A DNA stretch of 64,000 nt from Atkinsonella hypoxylon (taxonomy: Eukaryota; Ascomycota; Sordariomycetes; Hypocreales; Clavicipitaceae). The notes under the pieces were generated by a model. It searched no databases, was not told where the DNA came from, and saw nothing but the letters and a program-made list of their open reading frames with translations. This document shows positions 33,251-43,115 of this stretch, piece by piece. The position numbers were made by a program, and so were the translations under genes. Every line of letters starts with the position of its first letter. Within the stretch, counting starts at the first letter, position 1. The stretch covers positions 62,001 to 126,000 of the forward strand of contig JFHB01000015.1 of assembly GCA_000729835.1 (NCBI GenBank), given 5' to 3'.

Positions 33251-33633
33251 GGTCCAACCCATTTGCGCGAGGGTCCAGGTGGGGCAAATTTTGGGGCAGA
33301 ATAGCAAAGAGGGCATATGCCCAGCATATGCTAATCACACAGTGTTAAGATAAGTGTGACAATATACTAGGTATACTGTGCATATGCTAGGCCTATATAA
33401 AACAACCTCTCCCTTCTTTCTTTATGTAGTGCGTGCATACACTGTTTCTATACTGTGTATATAATGGGGACATACTAGGTATATACTAAATATATAAGTG
33501 TCAATTCGCACGAATACACTGTAGGATTTTGCATATACTTAGCATATACTTAGCATATACCAAAATCTTTGCCGCCTGCATAATTAGGCTAGCTTATGGC
33601 CCTTCCTGGACCCTCACGCAAATGGGTTGGACC
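33251..33633. mobile_element. MITE, family M1, 383 bp with 29-bp terminal inverted repeats
   Basis: The left end 33251-33279 and the reverse complement of 33605-33633 agree at 28 of 29 bases; both begin GGTCCAACCCATTTGCG. The interior is AT-rich, with repeated GCATATGC/AGCATATAC motifs and ACAGTGT-AATTCGCAC blocks that recur in the three other M1 copies. There is no coding capacity. I see no clear target-site duplication. A non-autonomous DNA transposon derivative is the simplest reading. Confidence 0.85.
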
Positions 33634-33972
33634 TTGTGTTCCCGGAGTTCACGCAACCACATTCGCAGCAGAGCCAGCCTTGCCCAATTACAATACGGTT
33701 TATATAGCACTCCGGCCTTGTGCAGACCATAGAATCGTCCTGGACAGCAACTGTAGAAACGGTCGGGGAACATCGAAGGAGCGTTGCGTCGAAATGCTTG
33801 CCTTGCAAGACGATACCAAGCGGCCGGGGCTCGTTGATGGTCGCAACGACCACAACGAACAGTCTTTTGACACATGATACAAACATAATGCCTGGAAATT
33901 TGGGACAGGAGATACTTATATGCAAGGTCACGTAGCCTACAATAAAAGACATCGAAAACATAGGAAACTGTC

Positions 33973-34160
33973 AGCATATGCCCAGCATATACTAGACATA
34001 TGCAGAATGAACAGTATATTAGTGCGAATTAAACACTGTCATATTTAGTGGTATATACACTAATATCTTGCTATAGAAATACGCGCTCTATAGACTCTAG
34101 ATCTCTTGCTTAGGAATTAATACTGTGTGATTAGTATATTGTTCTGCCTAAATCTACACG
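33973..34160. mobile_element. MITE, family M1, second copy
   Basis: The interior (ATTAGTGCGAATTAAACACT, then CTATAGACTCTAGATCTC, then ATTAATACTGTGT) matches the reverse complement of the copy at 59879-60186 over almost its whole length. The ends are AGCATATGC-type and TTCTGCCTAAA, without the longer outer repeats, so the copy is truncated or differently bounded. Confidence 0.75.
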
Positions 34161-34644
34161 CACCACCCAGACACTCGCAGCCACACGTAGTCGCACATAG
34201 TCGCAGGCAGTGAACATGTGTTGCGCATCCGGGTTAGCACGGCAGGTTTACTGGCTGTTTGACAAACTCATTATACAGCGTCCTTTTATTAAGTCTTTAC
34301 CTTACCTTTTTTCTCCTTAGGGTCAATCTTTCCCTGCACAACCTAGACTTACGAATCTATCACGATCAGCAGGATCAAAAACACAAATGCAGTGAACGTG
34401 TAATCGCTTCTTCCTATAGTCCATGACATATGATCCTAGGGTAGGGCAGTTCATCGCTTATGCAAACAGCAAAATAATCTTACAGGCCGTCTGCCATTTT
34501 ATTGAAAGCAATTGATTTGAGTAGACACTGTCCGTGATATAAAATAGGACATAAAGGAGGCTATCGGAATTAGTGAAAAAAACTTTAAGCCATTCTATAA
34601 TTAAGTATACCTGGTTAAGTGTATAATAGCTCTCTTACACTACT

Positions 34645-34887
34645 TGTTACGGGATAATCCCACGGATCCGCAGGTCACAGGCACACGTGACTACAACCAT
34701 GTATAAATAGTCAGAAGCAACGCTCAAGTAGTCAGATTCAAGAATCAACCATAAATTATATTATCACTTTGACCAGATGCTCCATACAGAGACACTTACG
34801 ACACACTATACGACTTACTGCATGACCCGTCGAATCCGACGAACCAACGTGGAATCCAACCATCAACCGTTGGAATCATCCATAACA
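34645..34887 (+). mobile_element. Solo LTR, family L1, with 5-bp target duplication
   Basis: 243 bp beginning TGTTACGGGAT and ending ATCCATAACA, so the ends are the inverted TGTTA...TAACA of an LTR. It is flanked on both sides by CTACT (34640-34644 and 34888-34892), an exact 5-bp target duplication. Inside are CACACGTGACTA and a TATA-like ATAAATAGTCA also present in the element at 58797-59023. No internal retrotransposon domain is seen nearby, so this is what remains after LTR-LTR recombination. Confidence 0.88.
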
Positions 34888-35436
34888 CTACTTTTTTACA
34901 AAATAGTGATAGAACTCGTTACTCCTTTAAGCTAACAATATTCCATAAATAGTATTTATTCTTTGTTGAGTATCGAGTCGAACATGCCAGGATTGAGGTG
35001 CTGATGATGCCTCTGACAAGCATATATATCACTGCCATCAATTAACACAATACTAAAAGTCAGAGGAAAAAGATTTCGGGATCGCGCCACGATGGTGAAC
35101 ATAAGTAGAGAATTTGCTTCTTCTCCGCTAAATCTTCGTAACTGGAGGTTCATCTGTTACAGCTGCGCACAACCCACAATTCATTCTTCATTGGGGATGT
35201 TGTTCAGTTACGACAAGACTTCTGCGCAAGATATTAAATTCAAGGAGTAAAATTGGCATTTTCTGGGTGGAATGGAGCGGTAAGAAAAAGTCGTGCGAAC
35301 TTCACCGCTCCCTCTCTCAGTTCCTGGTACCTTTGCTGCTCTTAATGTAAACGTCTTATTCAGAGTCTTGCGAAAACTTCAGTCAGCAAGGGTGAAATAT
35401 CCCTTCGGGTAGGTGTTATTAAGGCAGCAGCTAGGT

Positions 35437-35657
35437 GACGGGACGCACCTATCTTCCAATACTTTGCCAGTACCTCTGAACAGCCAGAACAGCCAGCTCT
35501 CAGCGCGTATTATATATTATATACTTCGTGTGTATCAAGACTTTAGCGGTACTCCGATTGTGGTAATATTCGCGCGTGATTAAAATGCCTTTAAGACCCC
35601 TTTATCCTGATTGGCCCACCAGTTAATTCGTGACCTAGCTGCTGCCTTAACACACCC
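35437..35657 (+). repeat. Copy of dispersed repeat R1
   Basis: Collinear with 7045-7264: shared blocks GGGAC.CACC, TACTTTGC, GTACCTCTGA, TTTATCCTGATT, TTCGTGACCT, TGCCT..CACAC. Non-coding; probably a decayed transposon end. Confidence 0.65.
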
Positions 35658-36511
35658 AGACGGATAACACCAAGATTTGGATGGATTGGTTCGTGGGATA
35701 TTAGGGTCTAACGAAAGAAAAAGGCGGGTACGCCACTGTACCTAAAACTACCTGTTGTCTAAAAACAGGGCTCAAGGGGCATCACGAACGCTCACTTTAG
35801 ATCCTTGATTCAGTTAAATTGATCACTATATAGCTTTATAGCTTTAGAAAAGCTTATTTAATTTACTACGCAGCTACTAGTTATCACGCTATATTTAGTA
35901 GCTTTTATTTCTGCGGTTCTCGTAACAGGTACCTCAAACCGTAACCTAGGCTAACGTTACATAAATGTTCGGTTAGAGCCCCTTATATATATTTCCTGGC
36001 GGGGTAGCACAAGATAATAAACTCTCGCCTTGTTCTAGCCGCAGTCAATAAAGCAATCAGCTGGGAAGATCTGCAACGGTGCAGGTATGTAAAGGAACAT
36101 CATGGGGCATGAAAACCGCCTCGCCGTCACAATGTGACCTCAAATGCCTAAATAACAGCTCCGAATTACCAGTAGTGACAATTTACTATGGCCTGTCAGC
36201 GGCATGCACCATTCGCTGACCTTGGGGGTATGACGTAACGCCTTTGCGCCGATTCGTATAAGGCTGATATCTCCACACCAGCAGAGCTCGTAATTTGGCT
36301 CGTGGATACCTATTCGGCAAATGCCGATGACCCGAGTCATTGGTGTTCATCCATTATGCGCGTCATAGCAGATTCATTATCAAATACTTACGGACAGTCG
36401 TAAAGTTCCAGGTTTCGTGGGCCACTCATCATTATACGAGGTGACGGCCGGAGAAAGAAGTGCGCTATGCAGACAAGGATGAATCTTGTCGTCTGAAGGC
36501 TCCAAAATTCC

Positions 36512-36520
36512 ACATATATA
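36512..36520 (+). promoter_or_regulatory. TATA-like box upstream of the small secreted protein gene
   Basis: ACATATATA lies about 140 bp before the ATG of the cysteine-rich secreted protein, followed by a pyrimidine-rich leader. Confidence 0.4.
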
Positions 36521-36659
36521 ACATCATACCTCTTCGCTGTCTCGTGTTTGAATCATCGACCTCAACACCACAATCTTCCCTAATAGCTTCTCATTACTAC
36601 TTCGTTGCCATCAAGACGTTACACTCGCCTCTTCATTACTTTAAACATCGCGGTCAAAG

Positions 36660-36973
36660 ATGAAGTTAATCGCAATCATTCTTCCAGCTCTTGCAAGTGT
36701 TGCATTTGCCGTACCAACAAATTCCGACCACTGCACCCCCGGAACCTATAAATGCAGTAGCGAGTGCACCTGGGCCATTTGCAACATAAGTGGTGACTGG
36801 GTGGTGAGTGCTTAAAGTACGTTGTTGCAAGCCATGTTTAACGCTAATTATAACAGAACGGTGGTTCCTGCCCTCCCAATGCCGTTTGCAAATTCCTCGA
36901 CGCCAATCAAAGCCCCTACTGCGTTGCCCCCGGCTATAATATCACACACATTATGAGTGCAAGTGGTTCTTGA
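36660..36973 (+). CDS. Small cysteine-rich secreted protein, 2 exons
   Basis: Exons 36660-36803 and 36857-36973 encode 86 residues. The 53-bp intron is phase 0 with donor GTGAGT. Residues 1-17 (MKLIAIILPALASVAFA) form a textbook signal peptide. The mature part has seven cysteines spaced CTPGTYKCSSECTWAIC, then SCPPNAVC and PYC. The order C-x-PGTYxC...IC..SGDW...C...C...PYCV resembles a class of small fungal secreted proteins with a C-terminal carbohydrate-binding-like fold. That link is pattern recognition only. The odd cysteine number leaves one unpaired or mis-spliced. It lies alone between a solo LTR and a MITE copy, a common setting for effector candidates. No toxin motif is seen. Function unknown. 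Confidence 0.8.
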
Positions 36974-38041
36974 TGGTAACGCATGTATTCCATTCGATAT
37001 CTTGAAGCATCACCGTGCGAAAATGTGTGGAGATAGAGCGAGCTTGAAGGAACAGAACATGACTCAATGAAACCGAGAGAGTCATGTAATGCTTTTAGTG
37101 ATTCGTCACAAAGCTAAAGCTATACATGCCACCAATTGTATAAAGGGAAGAAGTATTTAGATGTTAATGGTTGAAACGCGCGCTATTGATCGAAGTTCAC
37201 ACATGAGTGCATGTATATAGTGCAACTCGAAACGTGTTACATTGAAACACACAATGGTTAAGGACTTACACAATGCGGAGACGGAGAGCAACATATGAAC
37301 GGCGGGTTCTCCGTCCGTCGCCGGACATTGACTCTTCCTGCTGCCAATGGGTCTAGTCACTGACTGGGCCTTACTGGTACAGTGAGCAAATGGGTTTGCT
37401 GGAAAAAAAAGTAACTCCTACTGTAGATAAAGGATAAAGGAACAGGATTAACGTCGTGAGGCCTCAGATAGATAGAGTCGCATTCTGGGTCTTGGCACCA
37501 GAAGCCACCCACTAGACGAATAATGAATTAGACGGACACATGTGAGTACTCCATGATCCAGAGCCAGCAAATATTCATCCAGGAATGACCGCTGCCATCG
37601 ACACATACATGACCTGTTTTGCCTCAGACCAACTCAAGTGAAAAGGTAAGCTTAAATTAGCGAGGTTGAATGAGCAGTTGATTGGCCATCATGTCCGACA
37701 ATATGGAGTAGAGGGAACAACAGTTGTTGCCTGCAGGAACACCTCTACCAGTATGCTATCTTGGTGGGTTAAGGGGGCTGTTTTGCGCCATCTGAAACGA
37801 TCTGAAATGCCTACTTACTTTGGCTACTGACACACGCAACTAGTCTTTTCCAGACGATGGTTCCTGCTATCTGAATTGCATTGTGCATCTTTAGTCTATA
37901 GTGCGCTTTGCAACATAAAATAGCATATCCAGAGGTACACTATATCGAGAATGGAATGGTTCCAGAAATGTTCTTAATAAATCTGTCAAATCCGAACCCT
38001 TGCCTACATGATCTCCCTTCTGCTAGGACACGGCGGGAATA

Positions 38042-38268
38042 CAGTAAATCTCAGGTCCATCCTATTTGCGTGACGGTGCAGGTGGGGCTATGAGGGGGCT
38101 AATCAGGTAGACGGTGAAGATTTTAGTATACACTTAGTACGGAATATACACTTAGCATATACTAAGCATGTGTAAAATCCTACAGTGTATTAGTGCAAAT
38201 TAACATTTTATATCTAGCATATGCTATTCTGCCCAAAAATTTGCCCCACCTAGACCTGAGATTTACTG
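38042..38268. mobile_element. MITE, family M1, internally deleted copy
   Basis: The ends are the inverted pair CAGTAAATCTCAGGTC (38042-38057 and the reverse complement near 38253-38268). Just inside are the GGTCCAT...TTTGCGTGA...GTGGGGC end, as in the copy at 33251, and TTCTGCCCAAAAATTTGCCC at the other side. The core keeps the ACAGTGTATTAGTGCAAATT and GCATATAC motifs. About 227 bp, no coding sequence. Confidence 0.75.
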
Positions 38269-39349
38269 GAACCCCGGACATGGCTGCGCCACCACAGCAG
38301 CGACCGTGTTCGAGAACGAAGAGACATGGATTGGCAATATTTCATTGGGCCGCATTCTGCAGCACTGAATGCCCATTGTCATCAAGAACAATAGCGTGCG
38401 CTGAGCATTCAACATGTCGAAAATATCTGCACGACTCGAGAATGCCGACCGTGGCCTCATCCAACTTTGGCGGAAATTGTGGCTTTCACTTCTATGGCAA
38501 CGCAAGCCAGTGCCGAATCAAATCACTACACAAGGGCCCGACAGGATCTCAGATCAATACAATAGCGATGAGCAATGCCAGACCGAATTCAGGCTGACAA
38601 TAGGAGGAAAGGCTGTATACAGTTAGCTTGTCACCAAAGGCTCCAAAAAGACCCTTTTTCAGGAGCTAATGCACCAACCATCCCGGTCAAATGGTGAGCC
38701 CTTGAGAAGGTTGCCCGCTCAACGCTGGTCAAGAACTTTTGCTTCCCTCTCAGCCTCTCAACGAGCAGGGCTCTCTCCCAGTGTGCGTACCAACGTACCT
38801 ACCTAGTGCCTAGCGCACTGTGACACCTGGTCTCACGGGGTGACAGACTGAATCGCCACCAAATTTGGGGATGAGATAAGAACTCCATCGTGTCACACTC
38901 CCCACCACCTTGTCTTTCCAGATATCGCAATAACTATCAAGTAAGTGTCTAACAAACATGTTCTCCAGTTGTTCTAGAACGTGAGAGACGCACGGAACAT
39001 GGTTCTGAAAATCGTTCTATGGGACCCCAAAAGTTAGTCTACCCACAAAGCTACTATTCCTCGTCTTGACTTTACATGCCATGCTACACCATCCGTTGGT
39101 CATCCCTTATTCAATCTGCCGATCTTTTCCCCAAATGCTCATTTCCCCGTGTCACGCTGACTACTCCCTGGCTCGGCCTTCTTCCCAATGCTGACATGGG
39201 CCAAAGAACCTCCGCAAACGTGCATTCCGACCCACCCCCTCCATGACGGAATAAATTGCAATTGCACGTCGATCTCCCCAGTCGGATTGAAAATGCCGGC
39301 CTGATAACGCCACACAAGCAGCTCACTCGTTACATCAGACCAGCTAGTC

Positions 39350-39535
39350 AATGGCACCTGTTACTAAGGTGGGTCACCCATTTAGGACCTATGGGTCCTT
39401 TTGAGGTACAGAGAAGAGCTCTATAGGTACCTAAAAGGACCTGTATTAGGAACTGTGTTTGTGTTTTCTACGGGTGCCTATAGGTATCCGTGGGCACCTG
39501 TGGGTACCTAATTTGACACCTGACCCGTTACCTAT
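39350..39535. repeat. Cluster of GGTACC/GGNNCC short palindromes
   Basis: A 186-bp stretch repeatedly shows AGGTACCT, AGGACCT, GGGTCC, GGGTGCC, GGGCACC and GGGTACC motifs in both orientations. Its ends share GTTAC and GGGTCA in loose inverted order. It could fold into stem-loops and may be a degenerate repeat element. Confidence 0.5.
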
Positions 39536-40313
39536 TGCTCTGTTGACAACCCCGTCATGTAAATTGACTGCCACCGTTTCGCCCAGCTTCCTACTCCGTA
39601 CACAATGGGAAGAAAGAGAAGTGACACTTGCTTCACCTACCACAAGTACCGTCCCGTACTGCATGCATGTTCAGCCGGAAACTGAATGGTGTTATGTATG
39701 ATGAGACAGCGAAGAAACAACCAAACACTTTTAGTACTTTAGCCCACGTTAGCTGTGGGCTGCAGCAAGCATGTCAACATGCTCTGCTGTCCATCGATAA
39801 TGGCCCCGTCGGAAGATAAGCAATGATGTCGCCACTGGGGTGTTATCCCTCACTCATTATGACACGCCCAAGTAGGTCGTGGGAGAAGGTAAAGAAGGGT
39901 AGTGATTATTGCCGGAACCCCCCCCCCCCCTTCCCCTCCCCTTCCCTCTCCTCCGCCTTTTTTCCATCGTGTCAGCCAGCCTGCCCGGTCCTCCCGCGCG
40001 CACCTTTGAGTGGCTTCAGCTTTAGCCAAGTCTTGATATAGAAACCCAGGCTCCTGTGATCAAGAGTCAACCGATGCCATTTCCGGCTCAGCACCCCTCC
40101 CTCTCATGGTAATGTGGCGTATCACAAGCTGCTGATCGTTTAATAACGGCGAGGCTGCTGTTTCTGCCACCGATATCCCAGAAGAATGCCATCTACTTAA
40201 CCTCCAGCCCAAATTCTTTCTTCCTGCAGAGCATTGTCACCTTGGACGCGGTGACTCAATCCGAGACGCTGCAGTTTCTGGAAGTCTGCGCGACGGCGAC
40301 CACAAAAGACACA

Positions 40314-42312
40314 ATGGAGAAGTCAGATCATGGGCCTTTGGCCGACGAAGAGAAGGGGCATACCCATACCCCAATCGAGGGCACTAGCCAGTTGATGACG
40401 AAGGACATGACCATGGCCGAAAGGCATCCCAATTTCCTGACGCGAAATGGCCTCAACATTGAGTCGTTCAAGATGGCGCATTATGGCGAGGGCATGATCG
40501 AATTGGAGCGCCCGATGAGGGCACGGCATTTGAACATGATTGCCATTGGCGGTTCCATCGGTGCCGGTTTCTTCGTGGGATCAGGAGGCGCTCTCGCAAA
40601 CGGAGTAAGTAAAACTTCAGACTCGCGTCAGGATTAAAGATGAACTAATGTGACGTAAAATAGGGGCCTGGCTCCTTGTTTGTCGATTTCTTGATCATTG
40701 GAGTCATGATGTTTAATGTCGGTAAGTGTCACGAGACTCAAACCAGCTGGCAGCTGTGGCATTCTATGCCTACAGTCAAGTCAGCCTCTCGTTCTACTGT
40801 TTCGCCCCGACCTCTCCCATGCCTACGGTCATTGACTTCTCCTCTATAGTACATGCCTTGGGAGAACTCGCAATTATGTTTCCTGTGTCTGGAGGCTTCT
40901 ACACTTTGTCGGCTCGATTCGTGGATCCGTCGTGGGGTTTTGCCATGGGCTGGAATTATATCCTGCAATGGGCTGCCGTGTTGCCGCTAGAGCTGACTGT
41001 GTGTGGCATTACGATTCAATACTGGAATCCTGACATCAACGTTAGTGTTTGGATTAGTTTGTTCCTTGTGCTTATCATTATCATCAACGTGTTTGGAGCA
41101 CTCGGCTATGCGGAAGAAGAGTTCTGGGCTTCATCTTTCAAGCTTATCTCTATCATAATATTCATGATTATATCGCTCGTTTTAGTATGTGGTGGCGGTC
41201 CAAAAGACGGACGCTATCACTCATACTGGGGCGCGCGGTACTGGTACGATCCAGGTGCCTTTAAGAATGGGTTTAAAGGCTTTTGTTCAGTTTTTGTTAC
41301 GGCTGCCTTTTCCTTTTCTGGCACAGAATTAGTTGGACTTGCTGCTGCAGAGTCGAAAAACCCTGCTAAAGCTATGCCAACAGCTATTAAGCAGGTTTTC
41401 TGGCGTATCACGCTCTTCTATATCCTTGGCCTTTTCTTCGTTGGCCTGCTAATCGACGATAGAGATCCGGCCCTTCTTACAGCTGGATCTTATAACAACC
41501 CTAAGGCCTCGCCCTTTGTGCTTGTTGCAAAATATGCTGGCCTCCATGGATTCGATAGCTATATGAACCTCACTATCCTGGTCTCAGTCCTTTCAATTGG
41601 TGTGTCCGGAGTCTACGGAGGTTCAAGAACTCTTACAGCTCTCGCTCAACAGGGTTATGCCCCTAAGATCTTCACTTATATCGATAAATCTGGCCGTCCT
41701 CTATTCTCAGTTATCGCTCTTATCCTTTGCGGCTTTATCGCCTTTGTCAGTCTTAGCTCAAGTGGTCCAGAAGTGTTCACTTGGTTGCAAGCTATTAGTG
41801 GTCTTGCTGCCCTGTTCACCTGGGGCTCAGTGTGCTTGGCGCATATTAGATTCCGCAAGGCATGGGCTTATCATGGACATTCGCTAGACGAGATTCCTTA
41901 TCGGGCCGCTGGAGGTGTTTATGGTTCTTACCTTGGTCTCTTCCTCACTGTGGTTGTCCTAATGGCTCAGGTAAGCGCCCTTCTCACAGCATACCTCCTA
42001 CCGCTCATGACCCCATTCCAGTTCTGCACTGCTGTTCTAACGCTTGTCTAGTTTTATGCTGCCATCGTGGCGCCTCCGGGCGAAGATGGAATGGCCACGG
42101 CCAAGAGCTTCTTCCAATCATATCTTACAGCGCCAGTCATTTTGGTCTTCTGGATTGTGGGTTATTTATGGAAGCGTGAGGGATGGATCCGAACACACCA
42201 AATTGATGTTGACACTGGACGACGAGAAGTGGACTGGGACGAAATCAACGCTTATCGGGCCAAAATTGCATCCTATCCAAGATGGCGACAGATCATCCAC
42301 AAGACTTTCTAG
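40314..42312 (+). CDS. AAT-family amino acid permease, 4 exons
   Basis: Exons 40314-40604, 40664-40721, 40850-41970 and 42052-42312 encode 576 residues. Splices restore GGALANG|GPGSLFVDF, MFNV|VHALGELAIMFPVSGGFY and VVLMAQ|FYAAIVAPPGEDG. About 12 hydrophobic segments are visible. The first helix carries IAIGGSIGAGFFVGSGGAL, the glycine-rich substrate/Na-site motif of APC-superfamily carriers. The N-terminus (about 80 residues) and C-terminus (from WKREGWIRTHQIDVD) are cytosolic and charged. Family members are plasma-membrane proton symporters for amino acids, regulated by nitrogen source and ubiquitination. Substrate range cannot be told from sequence. The 58-bp second exon is typical for this fungal family. 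Confidence 0.93.
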
Positions 42313-43115
42313 ATCGTGAAGCAAGACTTCTGCAAAGTTTTGCACGGGGTGAAAGTTTTCGCTAGCCATCTACTTTTATTGTAAACCTGTAGGACGCATG
42401 TAGTGAATACAACACGAATTCCATCACTTCTTCACGAGCCGGGAAAAAAAAAACACTATAGTTTGCACTAAACCAAGTTTTTTTTTAAGTCTAGCCAACG
42501 TTGAGGCTATCATCGGAATGTCTGATTAGGTTGTATTGACTATTCTGGACCCCAGGTATAGCTATTCAGCTGACAAGGTGAGAGAAATCTTTCTGGTGAC
42601 ATTCTACATATATAAACTTGTTTGGATTTAATATTGCTATTATATGCACCATTCAACATCTCGTCCGACAGTCATACTCTTAGTTCTTCACCCTGGAGCC
42701 CCAATTCATTGACGCAAGCTGTGCCGGAAAATAATGTGCGGATCAAATGCGCCCCAGTTGTCGTCTCGCTCAGCGCCTATTGATGTAATGGCCCGCTTTC
42801 TGCATTTCCCGAACGACTTTAAAGCAATATCCACTAATGAAATTAATCACGATAAACATCGGCTATTTTGCAAGCGAGGGGAATAAAAGTCGCCCCAAAC
42901 TGGATTTGAGTTTGCCGAGTGGAGAAGCTTCACGTGCTGTGCGCTGTCAAGTACTGTCAATGGCAGGCCACATCAGACGGGAAACCAGGATAATAAGTGA
43001 TTAGGGTTCATAGTGGAGTCACTTGAGGGCCTTGCTCGTGACGTACGCATTTAGAGATTCGTTCAACTCAAATGGACTCTTCCCGTTGCTTGCATGCCTG
43101 CTTTGACTTTTTGTG
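42313..43115. other. Intergenic, no gene seen
   Basis: About 800 bp between the permease 3' end and the HET-C start. AT-rich in the first half; it should hold the permease 3' untranslated region and the HET-C promoter. Confidence 0.5.

Larger units (their letters stand above)
32397..36659. other. Repeat-rich, gene-poor interval
   Basis: About 4.3 kb with no gene I can support. It holds two MITE copies (33251-33633, 33973-34160), a solo LTR (34645-34887) and an R1 repeat copy (35437-35657). The first 500 bp should be the promoter or first exon of the WD40-like gene; the last 200 bp form the promoter of the small secreted protein. A 339-bp unique stretch trapped between the two MITE copies (33634-33972) has Cys-rich minus-strand frames but no complete gene model. 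Confidence 0.6.
36974..40313. other. Gene-poor interval with one MITE and a GGTACC-rich cluster
   Basis: About 3.3 kb with no gene I can support. It contains the M1 MITE copy at 38042-38268, the palindromic GGTACC/GGNNCC cluster at 39350-39535 and a 13-C run at 39918-39930. The open frames at 38193-38597 (plus) and on its complement sit directly beside the MITE but have stops or no start. The final 400 bp are the permease promoter. Confidence 0.5.

Noticed and set aside
33594..33977. Cys-rich minus-strand frames between two MITE copies as a complete secreted protein
   Set aside because: No signal peptide with a clean start and no stop-free spliced model; kept only as an observation.
34956..35153. 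Minus-strand frame next to the solo LTR as a retrotransposon gag/pol remnant
   Set aside because: No RT, RNase H or integrase motif could be seen; too short to support.
38193..38597. 134-codon plus-strand frame beside the 38-kb MITE
   Set aside because: Starts inside the MITE and has no domain.
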